DNA from: Terriglobales bacterium
GTDB lineage: Bacteria; Acidobacteriota; Terriglobia; Terriglobales; Acidobacteriaceae
Assembly: GCA_035651995.1 (NCBI GenBank)
Contig: DASRER010000022.1
Coordinates: 62,001 to 126,000 of the forward strand
DNA length: 64,000 nucleotides
Direction of reading: 5' to 3'
The translations under genes were made by a program, and so were the position numbers. The stretch's first letter is position 1; every line of letters begins with the position of its first letter. Shown piece by piece: positions 7,283-16,390 of the stretch. The notes beneath the pieces were generated by a model. The model worked only from the letters and a program-made list of their open reading frames with translations. It searched no databases and had not been told where the DNA came from.

Positions 7283-9013
7283 CTAATATCGCCAGCTCGT
7301 CAGGTCCGCTCCGGGCGGCGCCGACTCCTCGATGTGCTTCAGGATCATCGGCACATACATGGTGTTGTAGCGCAGCCGCGAGATGTGGTTCGGCTGCGTC
7401 GGATCGCCGTTCCAGCAGTGCTCGGCGCCGATGCCGTACTTCACCTCGGCGTTCGCCGGCGGATTCGCCGTGCTCTTCAGGAAGTCCTCGGTCAGCTTCA
7501 CCGCGTGATCGAGGTAGTAGTTGTCGAGCGTGCCGCAATACAGGTGGATCTTCCCGCTCAGCCTGGGCCCGAGCCTGGCCCAGTCGCGCTGCATGATGGA
7601 GCGCAGGTCGAAGTTGTCTCGCCAGTACTCGGCAACGCTGGGATCAATGTCACCCGTCACTTTGTCGAAGATGCGCTTGGGATAACCGTCCGTACCGACG
7701 GGCGAGAACACCGCTTCCCAGATGTCCCACTGCTGCCCGCTGCGTGATTTGGTCCCCAGCGCCAGCTCGTAATAGTTCATGTCCTGCATGGTCGCGTTCG
7801 GGATGTCGCGATAGTCGCGGTGTCCGGGCAGCGGAACACGCTTGTGCGTGCCCTCCAGGTAGTACGCGTTCTTGTCTTCGTAGATGTTCACCACCGTGAA
7901 CGCGCGGAAATCAATCGGGTCGGGACACGCCGCAAACGCGGCGTTGTACATGTCGGGATAGAACACCTTCGACGCCAGCGCCTCCCATCCGCCGGTCGAG
8001 CCGCCGTACAGAAACCGCGCCCAGCCCTGCCCGATGCCGCGGAAGCGCCGTTCGATCTCGGGAACCAGCTCGTAATTGATCGCGTCGCCATACGGACCCA
8101 GGTTCGCCGAGTTCACCGCGTACGAGTCGTCATAGAACTGGTTTGCGTGCTGGATCTCAACGACGAGAAAGCGCGGAAAGTCCTTGCTCGTCCACGTCTG
8201 GTAGAAGCGGTACGCCTCCTCCTGCTGGATGCGGTTGTAGCCGGAGATGCGGAAGCGCTCGCTGTAGTCCGGCTTGAGGTTCGGATCGGGCGGCTCGGTG
8301 CGGAAGTTGCTGATGTCGGCGGGGAAGTGGCCGTGAAACACCATGAGCGGATAGCGCGCGTCAGGATGGTCGTCGAAACCTTCCGGCAGCAGCACGTGCG
8401 CCCCAAGATAAACCGGCTTGCCCCAGAACTTGGTCAGCCGCTCGCTCTGGATGCGGATGTGCTTCACGTACTTGGTGTCGGCCGGCTGCGGGATCGGAGG
8501 AATCTCTTCAGAGAGCTGGAGCGCAATGCGCCCGTTGGCCTCCACGCGCGCCTTCTGCGGCTTGCTGAACAGGTTCCCGGGCGCGCGGTTCCATTGGCGT
8601 CCCTCGCCGCGATCGGTCGGCAGCTTTAGGACGTGCCCGTCGGCGCGATGGAACGTCTCGTATTTATCGAGCAGCGCCTGCACGGTGTACTCGCCGGGCT
8701 TGATGTCGCGGAATGAGCGAATCGGATAGCCGAATACGCCGGTGCTGTCGGCCGTGACTGTGCGCGCCTCGCCCGGCTTCCAGTTCTCCACGTCGAGTCC
8801 GAACACGATCTGCGTTTTCGGGCTGTCGTTGATCTGGAAGCGAGGTTCGTCGGCCGGATCGGTGGAGAGCAGCAGCAGCAGGCGGCCATCGAGCGGCGCC
8901 GTTGCGCGCGGCGCGTCGAGCGTGACCACGAACGAAACGCCGTTCGTGCGCTGCGCTTCGGCAACGACCGCGAACAGCAGAACAAATCCGAGCAAGAGCA
9001 GGCGTGAACTCAT
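7283..9013 (-). CDS. Secreted alpha/beta-hydrolase, esterase D-like
   Basis: 576 residues. A signal peptide (1-20, ending AEA) is followed by an N-terminal beta domain of about 180 residues, then an alpha/beta-hydrolase domain of the putative-esterase type. The nucleophile elbow GGSTGG is at about 334-339, and a likely catalytic His sits in GAEHCWNGD near 536. HVLLPEGFDDHPDARYPL is typical of the start of esterase-D domains. The substrate is unknown; large secreted members occur in soil bacteria that degrade esters or polysaccharides. It stands alone, with the hairpin at 7187 as the probable end of the transcript. Confidence 0.75.
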   Translation of the reverse strand: MSSRLLLLGFVLLFAVVAEAQRTNGVSFVVTLDAPRATAPLDGRLLLLLSTDPADEPRFQINDSPKTQIVFGLDVENWKPGEARTVTADSTGVFGYPIRSFRDIKPGEYTVQALLDKYETFHRADGHVLKLPTDRGEGRQWNRAPGNLFSKPQKARVEANGRIALQLSEEIPPIPQPADTKYVKHIRIQSERLTKFWGKPVYLGAHVLLPEGFDDHPDARYPLMVFHGHFPADISNFRTEPPDPNLKPDYSERFRISGYNRIQQEEAYRFYQTWTSKDFPRFLVVEIQHANQFYDDSYAVNSANLGPYGDAINYELVPEIERRFRGIGQGWARFLYGGSTGGWEALASKVFYPDMYNAAFAACPDPIDFRAFTVVNIYEDKNAYYLEGTHKRVPLPGHRDYRDIPNATMQDMNYYELALGTKSRSGQQWDIWEAVFSPVGTDGYPKRIFDKVTGDIDPSVAEYWRDNFDLRSIMQRDWARLGPRLSGKIHLYCGTLDNYYLDHAVKLTEDFLKSTANPPANAEVKYGIGAEHCWNGDPTQPNHISRLRYNTMYVPMILKHIEESAPPGADLTSWRY

Positions 9014-9124
9014 CCGTGTTCCTCGTGCAGAGAGGTTGCTTGCAACGTCTCGCGTCCGCGCGGGCGGCGCACAACCTGCGCTCCGCGCGGCTTTCGGCGG
9101 ACAAGTATAAGGGCGAGAAGGCGG

Positions 9125-10129
9125 CTACGCTGCCGCGAATACCTCGCGCGCGGCCACAACCGTGTTGCAGTGGATAGTCACAGTGTCCTCCACCCGCCGC
9201 GCGTAGCCGCCCGCGTAGGTGACCATCACGGGCACGCCGCGCGCTTTCGCGGCGCGGAACACCAGCTCGTCACGGCGCTTTAATCCTTCGATGGTCAGGC
9301 CAAGTCCGCCGAGCTGGTCTTCGCGATAGGGATCAGCGCCGGCGATGTAGCAGATCAAATCCGGCGTGAACTGGCGGAAGGCGGAGCCGAGCGCGTTGTC
9401 GAGCCAGGCGAGATAATCGGAGTCGCCAATGCCGTCGGGCAGGTTCACGTCGATCGAAGAGGCGGGTTTCCACTCCGGATAGTTGTTCTGCTGGTGCAGT
9501 GAGATGGTGAAGACGTCGCCGATCTGGTCCGGCGTGGCGGCCTTCATCTCGCCGCGCGCCAGCGTGCCCAGCGCACCCGCTGACCACGAAAGCAACGGCG
9601 CGGCGCTGCCGGCGCGCGCCGAAAAAATTGCGGCCGTGCCGTTGCCGTGATGGACATCGCAGTCCACCGTCATGGCGCGTTTGATCTTGCCGTCGTGCTG
9701 CATGCGGCGGATGGCGACCGCAACATCGTGAATCATGCAAAAGCCCTCGCCGTGGTTGGGAAAGGCGTGATGGAATCCGCCGCCGACGTTCACCGCCACT
9801 CCGTTTTGGAGCGCCAGCTCGGCGGCGCGAATGGAGCCGCCCGCTGCCAGCCAGAACGCCTGCACCAGCTCGGGCGAGTAGGGGACCTCCAGTTGCATCT
9901 CCTCCATCGGGGAGAGAGTTCCCGTCCTCAGCTTGTGGACGTACTCCGGCGTGTGCACGCGAAGGATGTCTTCGTCGCTCGCGGGCTGCGGCTCGATGAA
10001 GTCTCCGGCGGCTGCGACTTTGGCTGCCAGGAGCCGCCGCTGAATCAGCCGGTACTTGGCGGCAGGGAAGACATGCGCGCCGATGGGCAGGAAGTATCCG
10101 TCGCCGTAGACGAGCTTGAAGGGAAGCAC
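9125..10129 (-). CDS. Histone deacetylase / acetoin-utilisation family enzyme
   Basis: About 334 residues from a GTG start. The start is set here because upstream in-frame codons fall in intergenic-type repeats (GAAACTGGAAACGCG) and the family consensus begins near KLVYGDGYFLP. Motifs of the zinc-dependent deacetylase fold are clear: GGGFHHAFPNHGEGFC (His-His pair), DCDVHHGNGT (zinc Asp and His), and AGADPYREDQLGGLGLT (second zinc Asp). Bacterial members deacetylate small acetylated amines or proteins such as acetyl-CoA synthetase in the cytoplasm. The real substrate cannot be read from sequence. The start is uncertain. Confidence 0.85.
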   Translation of the reverse strand: MLPFKLVYGDGYFLPIGAHVFPAAKYRLIQRRLLAAKVAAAGDFIEPQPASDEDILRVHTPEYVHKLRTGTLSPMEEMQLEVPYSPELVQAFWLAAGGSIRAAELALQNGVAVNVGGGFHHAFPNHGEGFCMIHDVAVAIRRMQHDGKIKRAMTVDCDVHHGNGTAAIFSARAGSAAPLLSWSAGALGTLARGEMKAATPDQIGDVFTISLHQQNNYPEWKPASSIDVNLPDGIGDSDYLAWLDNALGSAFRQFTPDLICYIAGADPYREDQLGGLGLTIEGLKRRDELVFRAAKARGVPVMVTYAGGYARRVEDTVTIHCNTVVAAREVFAAA

Positions 10130-10302
10130 GAGAACAGTTTCGCGTTTCCAGTTTCCCGTTTCAAGCTCCGCGCCCTTGCGGCTGTGAGCGGTCGAAGGGC
10201 GACGATGGGAGCTTTGGGAAACAGGCAACGGGAAACGAACAACGGCACGAGCAGCAGTTTCCGACTTCTCGTCCTTCGCATCTCACCGGTTCGGGAGACT
10301 TC

Positions 10303-10572
10303 ATGGGGATCATGAACGCGCTGCGGGAGGCCGAGGAAAAGAGCAGGCAGGCGGCGCGCCGTGGCAGAGAGCGGGTGCGCGCCACCTGGGACGAAACCGA
10401 ACGCGTGCTGCGCCGCAAGATGCGCATTCGTCCGAAAAAATCGGCGCCGGAAAACGCTGGCGAAGCGCAGCGCAACACATCGGTGCGGTCCACGACCGAG
10501 CGCAAGCCGATCGTTTCCGTGCACGGTCGCGATCTGAGCGAAGCGGAGCTGCGCCAGCGGAACATCGCGTGA
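10303..10572 (+). CDS. Small basic protein, unknown function
   Basis: 89 residues, rich in Arg, Glu and Lys and predicted to be mainly helical, with the motif HGRDLSEAELRQRN near the C-terminus. GGGAGAC sits 5 bases before the ATG. No membrane segment or known domain is visible. It lies in a gap between the deacetylase and hspR, pointing toward hspR. Coding potential is plausible but not proven. Confidence 0.5.
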   Translation: MGIMNALREAEEKSRQAARRGRERVRATWDETERVLRRKMRIRPKKSAPENAGEAQRNTSVRSTTERKPIVSVHGRDLSEAELRQRNIA

Positions 10573-10628
10573 GGCCCAATCGGACGACCTTGCGATCGGA
10601 TGAATCTAGCGGGTGCGGTTGGAAATCG

Positions 10629-11042
10629 CTACCGGTTGCGCTTTTCCTTGGACGAGGCCGGCGGGGGTGCAATGGCCGTGGTCCGCCGGACGGGAACCAG
10701 TGCGCCACGGGCTGCGTCGGGATGCTGCCCGGCGCGCGCGATGACTTCCTGCTGGATGTATCCCACAAAATCCTGAATCTGGCGCTGCATCTCTTCCATG
10801 CGCTCGCGCATTTGGAGGATGATCGCAATCCCCGAAATGTTCACGCCCAGGTCGCGCGCCAGCGACAGAATGAATTCCAGCCGCGCCAGGTCTTCTTCGG
10901 TGTAGTAGCGCGTGTTGCCCTCCGAGCGCGACGGCTTCAGCAGACCCTCGCGCTCGTACAGGCGCAGCGTCTGCGGATGGATGCCGTACATTTCGGCTAC
11001 CGCCGAGATCATGTACGCGCCTTTGGATTTGCGCTTCGTCAT
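10629..11042 (-). CDS. hspR: HspR-type MerR-family heat-shock repressor
   Basis: 137 residues. The N-terminal winged helix reads ISAVAEMYGIHPQTLRLYEREGLLKPSRSEGN and RYYTEEDLARLEFI, the signature of HspR within the MerR family, followed by a coiled-coil dimerisation helix (QMRERMEEMQRQIQDFV) and a disordered tail. HspR represses dnaK-type chaperone genes by binding HAIR elements and needs DnaK as co-repressor in Streptomyces. It lies 157 bases downstream of dnaJ on the same strand, and a HAIR-like site is present at the dnaK promoter (15613-15633), so a feedback circuit is likely here. Confidence 0.88.
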   Translation of the reverse strand: MTKRKSKGAYMISAVAEMYGIHPQTLRLYEREGLLKPSRSEGNTRYYTEEDLARLEFILSLARDLGVNISGIAIILQMRERMEEMQRQIQDFVGYIQQEVIARAGQHPDAARGALVPVRRTTAIAPPPASSKEKRNR

Positions 11043-11049
11043 AGTTCAA

Positions 11050-11200
11050 CTTCAAACCGCAGAGTACGCGGAGGACGCAAAGACTTCATTTCTTTTCCCA
11101 ACCCGCTGCGGGCTGCGGTCGCGGCCGCAAGTCGGTTCATTCGGCGCAATGCAACCGAATCTCGCCTACGGACTCGGTGTCTCCGCGGTTCGACCGTTGT
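11050..11200. repeat. Inverted pair of AACCGCRGAG-type intergenic repeats
   Basis: Between dnaJ and hspR. The plus strand near 11055 reads AACCGCAGAGTACGCGGAGG, and the minus strand near 11200-11175 reads AACCGCGGAGACACCGAGTC. The two related copies face each other. No gene is visible between them. Confidence 0.45.
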
Positions 11201-12447
11201 TACACCTGCTTCCACAGTTCGGCCCTTGGATCGTCCGGGTTCAGCTTTGCCAGCTCGCGCAGCAGCTCTTTTGTCTTCTCGTCGCGCGGGGCGGGGACGA
11301 TGATCTTAACTTCCACGATCTCGTCGCCGCGTACGCCATCACGCGTCGCCGAGGGTACGCCCTTTTCGCGCAGGCGCAGCTTCTGTCCGGACTGCGTGCC
11401 GGGCGGAATCTTGAGCAGCGCGCGGCCGTCGATGGTCGGCACTTCAATCTTCGCGCCGAGGCCGGCTTCCGTAGCGCTCACCGGCACGGTGATGCGAATG
11501 TCGTCGCCCTCGCGGCGGAAAACGGGATGCTCGCCGGCGCGCACAATGATGTAGAGGTCGCCGGGCGGGCCGCCGTGACGTCCTGCATTGCCCTTGCCGG
11601 CGAGCCGGATGCGCTGCCCGTCGCGCGTGCCCGCCTTGATTCGGACTTCCAGCGGTTCGGTGCGGTTCACCACGCCTTCGCCGCGGCACACCGGACAAAC
11701 GGTCCGGTTCTTACCCGTGCCGCCGCAGCGCGGGCACGTCACGTTGAACTTCATGCGTCCGCCCTGCTGCGTGACCTGGCCGGCGCCGTTGCACTGCGGA
11801 CACGGCCCCGGTTGTTCGAGAAATCCGACGCCGTGGCAGTTCGAACATGTGTCCTGGCGCGTGATGCTGAGGCGCAGCACGGCGCCGCGGATCGCCTGCC
11901 AGAAGTCCACAGTGACCTGGTATTCGAGGTCGCTGCCCGGCTCCGGGCCTTCGGGCTGCACGCCGCCACGATTGAAGATGCTGGAGAAGATGTCGCGGAA
12001 CCCGCCCGCCCCGCCGCCCGTAGTGCGCGTGCGAGCGCGTCCGCCTCCACCCTCGAACAGGTCGGAGAAGTCGAAACCGCTGAAGTCGAAACCGCCGCCC
12101 TGAGCGCCGCCAGCGCGCGCGCCTCCGGTGTAGCCGCCGCCAAACCCGCCCGGACCGGGGCCGCCGGGCTGTCCGCCACCGCGCGCGTACGCTTCGGCCG
12201 TTGCCGGATCAATGTTGTCGCTGTAGAAGCCGAGCTGATCGTAAATCCTGCGCTTCTTGGGATCGCTGAGGACGTCGTGCGCTTCCGAGATCTGCTTGAA
12301 CTTTTCTTCCGCGGTCTTGTCGCCGGGATTGACGTCGGGGTGATACTTGCGCGCCAGCTTGCGAAACGCCTTGCGGATGTCCTCCGTGCTGGCGGACTTT
12401 TTGACGCCGAGCGCGCCGTAATAGTCTTTTTGGGCGGTGGTGGCCAT
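11200..12447 (-). CDS. dnaJ: Co-chaperone DnaJ
   Basis: 415 residues. The J domain (about 8-75) has the HPD motif in [12 protein letters not shown] Gly-rich region (about 88-165) follows, and then the zinc domain with four repeats: [24 protein letters not shown] and CPVCRGEG. C-terminal substrate domains end at WKQV. It stimulates DnaK ATPase and delivers unfolded proteins. The linker between J and zinc domains is longer than in E. coli and contains [15 protein letters not shown]. It is separated from dnaK by two small genes; grpE is not in the window. Confidence 0.95.
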   Translation of the reverse strand: MATTAQKDYYGALGVKKSASTEDIRKAFRKLARKYHPDVNPGDKTAEEKFKQISEAHDVLSDPKKRRIYDQLGFYSDNIDPATAEAYARGGGQPGGPGPGGFGGGYTGGARAGGAQGGGFDFSGFDFSDLFEGGGGRARTRTTGGGAGGFRDIFSSIFNRGGVQPEGPEPGSDLEYQVTVDFWQAIRGAVLRLSITRQDTCSNCHGVGFLEQPGPCPQCNGAGQVTQQGGRMKFNVTCPRCGGTGKNRTVCPVCRGEGVVNRTEPLEVRIKAGTRDGQRIRLAGKGNAGRHGGPPGDLYIIVRAGEHPVFRREGDDIRITVPVSATEAGLGAKIEVPTIDGRALLKIPPGTQSGQKLRLREKGVPSATRDGVRGDEIVEVKIIVPAPRDEKTKELLRELAKLNPDDPRAELWKQV

Positions 12448-12729
12448 TGTTGGTTACGTCAACAACTTCACGTGCTCCAAATCCCCACGGTCGAGTCATC
12501 CTCAGGGCGCGTTTTGTGCGGCCGAAGGACCCGGCGAGTTCTGCACGGCGACGCGGCGCAAAGTTTCCAACGATGCTGCTCGGGCAAGCTTGCCATGATG
12601 TAAACCCACCCGGTGCAGTACCCGGTGCGAATTCTCTTGATCGGCGTCGTCGTGCGCACTGGCGTGGGATCCCCCGCTCAGGATGACTCAACAAAGGTGG
12701 CGCTGATCTGAACGTTTCGACTCCGGTCT
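12448..12729. other. Non-coding gap with an inverted GAGTCATCC repeat
   Basis: Upstream of dnaJ. GAGTCATCCTCAGGG at 12493 and its near reverse complement GCTCAGGATGACTC at 12676-12689 bracket the middle of the gap; 13-14 bases pair with one mismatch. I see no HAIR-like site or clear promoter here. Confidence 0.5.
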
Positions 12730-13212
12730 CTACTTCTGCTCTTTTTCCGGCGCCTTCGTCGCCTGCCACGCCACCGCCTGCCACTGTTCGTTGCGGCGGA
12801 GGAACGTGCCGGTGTTGCGGTAATACGCGGTTTCCTCGCGCCCGGCGATGTTCGTCTTGGCGATCAGACGGAAGTTGACCACGGCGGTATCGCCCCACTG
12901 GCGCACGGTGATGTCGTCGGCATCGTACGCAGTCGCGGCGCGTTCGGCGGCACGCGGCTCATCGAAACTACGCATTATGTCGGCCTTGGTGATGGTCACG
13001 CCGGCCGAGCGCGTGTAGAGCACGTCGTCGGCGAAGAAGCGCTGGAAAACCGCGCGGTCGTTCACCGACGCGGCGTGCAGAAACTGGCGCAGCAGCCTGG
13101 TCAGTTCGGGCGCGGCGGGCGCTTGCGCGGCATCGGCAAGCGCTGCTGCCGGCGATCCGGAGAGCGCCAGCACGAGCAGGAAGGGCAACAGCCGGGACGA
13201 GACTCGCGACAT
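12730..13212 (-). CDS. Secreted NTF2-like (SnoaL/DUF4440-type) protein
   Basis: 160 residues with GAGGAG placed 5-6 bases before the ATG. A signal peptide (1-26, ending AALA) precedes an NTF2-like cone domain: LTRLLRQFLHAASVNDRAVFQRFFADDVLYT, then a beta-rich half ending TGTFLRRNEQWQAVAWQATK. This fold is used for ligand binding or weak enzymes; no catalytic residue can be assigned. It lies in the heat-shock locus between dnaJ and dnaK, but nothing ties it to protein folding. Confidence 0.75.
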   Translation of the reverse strand: MSRVSSRLLPFLLVLALSGSPAAALADAAQAPAAPELTRLLRQFLHAASVNDRAVFQRFFADDVLYTRSAGVTITKADIMRSFDEPRAAERAATAYDADDITVRQWGDTAVVNFRLIAKTNIAGREETAYYRNTGTFLRRNEQWQAVAWQATKAPEKEQK

Positions 13213-13268
13213 TCTTCTCCTCGCTATTGGAAAAGACGGGGCGCAGCGCGCGCCCCCAGTTTCTCCTA

Positions 13269-13345
13269 CTCACCACGGCTGAACACGGATGACACGGAGC
13301 TGAATAGGTTTGTGATCGGTGAAATCCGTGTTCATCCGTGGTGAG
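13269..13345. repeat. 22-bp stem hairpin of the CACGGATGAACACGGAT repeat type
   Basis: Arms 13269-13290 and 13324-13345 are reverse complements with one mismatch in 22 positions, around a 33-base loop. It sits between two minus-strand genes and could fold in RNA as a terminator or processing site. Confidence 0.6.
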
Positions 13346-13353
13346 ACCAGTTG

Positions 13354-13527
13354 TTACGCCACGCCCACTTCCTGAATCAGAAACATTCCCTCCGGGTCCG
13401 TCTCGTTCAGGGCGCGCAGCGCCTGCTCGGCGGCTTCGCGCGTGAACAGCCCGGCGAAGGGCATGAATTCGAGCGCTGCCGACTTCAGATCTTTGGCGAC
13501 TTTGACTACGAGATATTGTTTGTTCAA
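13354..13527 (-). CDS. 57-residue protein with a TTG start, unknown function
   Basis: The frame opens with TTG directly after an in-frame TGA, so the start is forced. AGGAAG lies 10 bases upstream. The peptide begins MNKQYLVVKVAKDLKSAALE and ends PEGMFLIQEVGVA; it has beta-alpha-beta character with FTREAAEQALRALNETDP in the middle. It is a soluble, compact sequence that looks coding. It sits between dnaK and the NTF2-like gene on the same strand. No family recognised. Confidence 0.6.
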   Translation of the reverse strand: MNKQYLVVKVAKDLKSAALEFMPFAGLFTREAAEQALRALNETDPEGMFLIQEVGVA

Positions 13528-13537
13528 TCAGGCCCAA

Positions 13538-13543
13538 CTTCCT
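13538..13543 (-). promoter_or_regulatory. Ribosome binding site deciding the TTG start at 13527
   Basis: AGGAAG on the minus strand, 10 bases before TTG. It is the reason the non-ATG start is accepted. Confidence 0.5.
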
Positions 13544-13557
13544 ACCGCGGATGGCCT

Positions 13558-13595
13558 CCCCACATTGGCGCCGAAATCATGGCGCGAACGTGGGG
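13558..13595 (-). terminator. Hairpin downstream of dnaK
   Basis: CCCCAC...GGCGCC pairs with GGCGC...GTGGGG, 13 of 16 positions paired, 13 bases after the dnaK stop. A long U-tract is lacking. It would separate dnaK from the small gene that follows. Confidence 0.5.
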
Positions 13596-13607
13596 CGCCA
13601 TCAGCAG

Positions 13608-15536
13608 TTATTTCTTGTCCTCCACGTCAACGTACTCGGCGTCGATCACGCCTTCATCTTTCTTGGCCTCGCCGTCGCCACGCGGAGGCGGACCGGCGGC
13701 CTGCTGGCCGGGCTGTGCGCTGCCGGCTTGTGCGCCGGTCGCGCGGTACATGGCTTCGGCCAGCTTGTGCGAGGCCGCCGTCAGCTTCTCGCGGGCTGAG
13801 TTCATGGCGTCCTTGCCGCCAGTCTCGAGCGCCTTCTTGGCGTCGGCCAGGGCCGCTTCCACGTCGCCGCGTTCGCTCTGCGAGATCTTGTCGCCCTGCT
13901 CGCGCAGCATCTTTTCCACGCTGTAGACCAGCGTGTCGAGCTGGTTGCGGACCTCGATCTCCTCGCGCCGTTGCTTGTCTTCCGCGGCGTGAGCGTCGGC
14001 GTCTCTTGCCATGCGCTCCACTTCCTCCTTCGACAGGCCCGAAGAAGACGTAATCGTGATCTTCTGGTCCTTGCCGGTGGCGTTGTCCTTGGCGGTGACG
14101 TTCAGGATGCCGTTGGCATCGATGTCGAACGTCACCTCGATCTGCGGCACGCCGCGCGGAGCCGGGGGGATGCCGGTCAGGTGGAACTTGCCCAGCGTGC
14201 GATTGTCGCGCGCCATGGGCCGCTCGCCCTGCAGGACGTGCACCTCGACCGACGTTTGACTGTCGGCCGCGGTGGAAAACGTCTCCGTCTTCCGCGTGGG
14301 GATGGTGGTGTTGCGCGGAATCATCGGCGTCGCCACGCCGCCCAGCGTCTCGATGGCCAGAGTCAGCGGCGTCACGTCGAGCAGCAGCAGGTCTTTGACA
14401 TCGCCCCGGAGCACGCCGCCCTGGATGGCCGCGCCGACCGCAACGACTTCGTCTGGATTGACGCCCTTGTGCGGTTCCTTGCCGAACAGCTCCTTCACCA
14501 GGACCTGGATGCGCGGCATGCGCGTCTGGCCGCCGACGAGCACGACTTCGTCAATCTTACTGGCGTCCACGCCGGCGTCTTTCAGCGCCTGGCGGCATGG
14601 GCCGACCGAGCGGTTGATGATGTCTTCCACCATGCTCTCCAGCTTGCCCCGGGTGAGCTTCTCCACCAGGTGCTTAGGCCCGGAGGCGTCGGCGGTGATG
14701 AACGGCAGGTTGATCTCGGTCTCCATGGTGGTGGAGAGCTCGATCTTGGCGCGCTCGGCGGCGTCGCGCAGGCGCTGGAGAGCCATCTCGTTGCCGCGGT
14801 CACGCAGGTTCAGCCCTTCCTTCTTGCGGAACTCGTCAATCAGCCAGTCCACAATGCGCTGGTCAATGTTGTCGCCGCCCAGGTGGGTGTCACCGTTGGT
14901 CGCCTTGACCTCGATCACGCCTTCGCCGACTTCAAGAATGGAGATATCGAAGGTGCCGCCGCCGAAGTCGTACACGGCGATGGTTTCGTCCTTCTTCTTG
15001 TCCAGTCCGTAGGCCAGCGCGGCGGCGGTGGGCTCGTTCACGATGCGCTTCACGTCGAGCCCGGCGATGCGGCCGGCATCCTTGGTTGCCTGGCGCTGCG
15101 CATCGTTGAAGTACGCCGGGACGGTGATGACCGCGTCGGTCACTTTCTCGCCCAGGTAGTCTTCCGCCGCCTTCTTCAGCTTCTGAAGGATCATGGCGGA
15201 GATCTCCGGCGGGGTGTACTTCTTGCCCTGCGCCATGACCACCACGTGGTCGCCCTCGCGCTCCACCTTGTAGGGCACCATCTTCATTTCTTCGCTGACT
15301 TCGTCGTAGCGGCGCCCCATGAAGCGCTTGATGGAGTAAATGGTGTTCTCCGGGTTGGTGATGGCTTGGCGCTTGGCCACCTGGCCGACCAGGCGTTCTC
15401 CCGTCTTGGTGAATGCGACTACGGAAGGCGTGGTTCGCCCTCCTTCCTCGTTGGCAATCACCTTGGGCTCGCCACCCTCCATGACTGCGACCACGGAATT
15501 TGTCGTCCCGAGGTCGATTCCTATGATCTTGGGCAT
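13608..15536 (-). CDS. dnaK: Chaperone DnaK (Hsp70)
   Basis: 642 residues, the normal length. The actin-like ATPase domain carries [10 protein letters not shown] (5-14), [32 protein letters not shown] and [11 protein letters not shown]. The substrate domain begins after the linker near [19 protein letters not shown]. The lid ends in a Gly/Pro-rich stretch and EYVDVEDKK. It folds and disaggregates proteins in the cytoplasm with DnaJ. AGGAGGA upstream fixes the start. Its promoter has TTGACA and TATCAT boxes with 17-base spacing, overlapped by an HspR-type operator, so heat-inducible derepression is likely. Confidence 0.98.
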   Translation of the reverse strand: MPKIIGIDLGTTNSVVAVMEGGEPKVIANEEGGRTTPSVVAFTKTGERLVGQVAKRQAITNPENTIYSIKRFMGRRYDEVSEEMKMVPYKVEREGDHVVVMAQGKKYTPPEISAMILQKLKKAAEDYLGEKVTDAVITVPAYFNDAQRQATKDAGRIAGLDVKRIVNEPTAAALAYGLDKKKDETIAVYDFGGGTFDISILEVGEGVIEVKATNGDTHLGGDNIDQRIVDWLIDEFRKKEGLNLRDRGNEMALQRLRDAAERAKIELSTTMETEINLPFITADASGPKHLVEKLTRGKLESMVEDIINRSVGPCRQALKDAGVDASKIDEVVLVGGQTRMPRIQVLVKELFGKEPHKGVNPDEVVAVGAAIQGGVLRGDVKDLLLLDVTPLTLAIETLGGVATPMIPRNTTIPTRKTETFSTAADSQTSVEVHVLQGERPMARDNRTLGKFHLTGIPPAPRGVPQIEVTFDIDANGILNVTAKDNATGKDQKITITSSSGLSKEEVERMARDADAHAAEDKQRREEIEVRNQLDTLVYSVEKMLREQGDKISQSERGDVEAALADAKKALETGGKDAMNSAREKLTAASHKLAEAMYRATGAQAGSAQPGQQAAGPPPRGDGEAKKDEGVIDAEYVDVEDKK

Positions 15537-15603
15537 GGGCCGTTCCTCCTAAACCTTTATTATTGCAATGTTTACGCCATATGCTCAGGCTTACAGCATA
15601 GCG

Positions 15604-15633
15604 ATGATATGACTTGAGTACGTTACTGTCAAG
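15604..15633 (-). promoter_or_regulatory. dnaK promoter with an overlapping HAIR-like HspR operator
   Basis: On the minus strand TTGACA (15632-15627), a 17-base spacer and TATCAT (15609-15604) form a near-consensus sigma70 promoter. Plus-strand CTTGAGT-N7-TGTCAAG (15613-15633) matches the HAIR consensus CTTGAGT-N7-ACTCAAG in all of the left arm and five of seven right-arm positions. The operator covers the -35 box and most of the spacer, so bound HspR would block RNA polymerase. Confidence 0.75.
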
Positions 15634-15874
15634 GTTATAGATGTGCTTCGATATTGGTCCGTTGCAGAACGTTACCGGACCGGCGACATCGCTATGTGCT
15701 GGCGACAGGAGCGCCTGGCCGATTGCCTCACCTCGGGACCGATTGCTGGCGTAGCGAGAGCCAGGCAAAAGCCCTCACCCGCGCGGTTCTTGGGGGTTTT
15801 GTGCCGGTGACGGCCGTAACGTTGCTTCGCTCCTGCTTCGGCGCTAAACTCCGCGTCGGTTGTTGGGAGGCGAA
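15634..15874. other. Rest of the divergent dnaK intergenic region
   Basis: I see no gene or strong repeat between the HAIR site and the next gene; it must hold the promoter for the membrane protein at 15875, which I could not place. Confidence 0.4.
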
Positions 15875-16375
15875 ATGACTGAACCGCGGGAAGCGCGTTT
15901 GTGGCAAGTGCTGGGATTCGCGTTCGTCAGCGGCGGATCGGTTCTGCTGGCGATCGATGTGCAGAACTTCCTTCGCACGCGCGTTCTCGATTCCGAGGGA
16001 CTGAAGATCGGGATCTTCTGCTCGTTCGCCGTGCTGGCCGGATTGGCGGCGCTGTGCGCGTGGCGCATTTTCCGCAACATGGAGCATCCGCCCGCCGACC
16101 ACTTCGGCGTCGTGTTTCACTTGCTGGCGCGCATCGGCACGCCGCTGGGCGCCATCCTGTTCGAGTACGGATGGGGACGCACCATGAGCATGCCCACCAC
16201 CAACAACCAGAAGGCGCTGCTGCTGGCAGGAGGGTTCATCTTCCTGGCAGGATTGATTTCGCTGATCAGCGAGCGCGTGATCGTTCACCTGCGCGAGCTG
16301 GCTGAATTCCATGCCGAGTATGCACCGGCGACGCGGCAAGCGCCGAACGGAGCACAGGCCGCCAACGCGAATTAG
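15875..16375 (+). CDS. Membrane protein, unknown function
   Basis: 166 residues. GGGAGG is 6 bases before the ATG at 15875, which is preferred over an upstream start. Three hydrophobic segments are visible: about 12-31, 46-67 and 109-130, with a loop containing HPPADHFGVVFHLLARIGTPLGA between the second and third. It ends in a charged, probably cytoplasmic tail. No motif ties it to a known family. Confidence 0.7.
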   Translation: MTEPREARLWQVLGFAFVSGGSVLLAIDVQNFLRTRVLDSEGLKIGIFCSFAVLAGLAALCAWRIFRNMEHPPADHFGVVFHLLARIGTPLGAILFEYGWGRTMSMPTTNNQKALLLAGGFIFLAGLISLISERVIVHLRELAEFHAEYAPATRQAPNGAQAANAN

Positions 16376-16390
16376 ACCGCCTCGCATATA

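Noticed and set aside
13971-15617. A 548-codon plus-strand frame opposite dnaK
   Set aside because: Antisense shadow of a clearly real gene in GC-rich DNA; its sequence is His/Arg/Leu/Val-rich without any domain.
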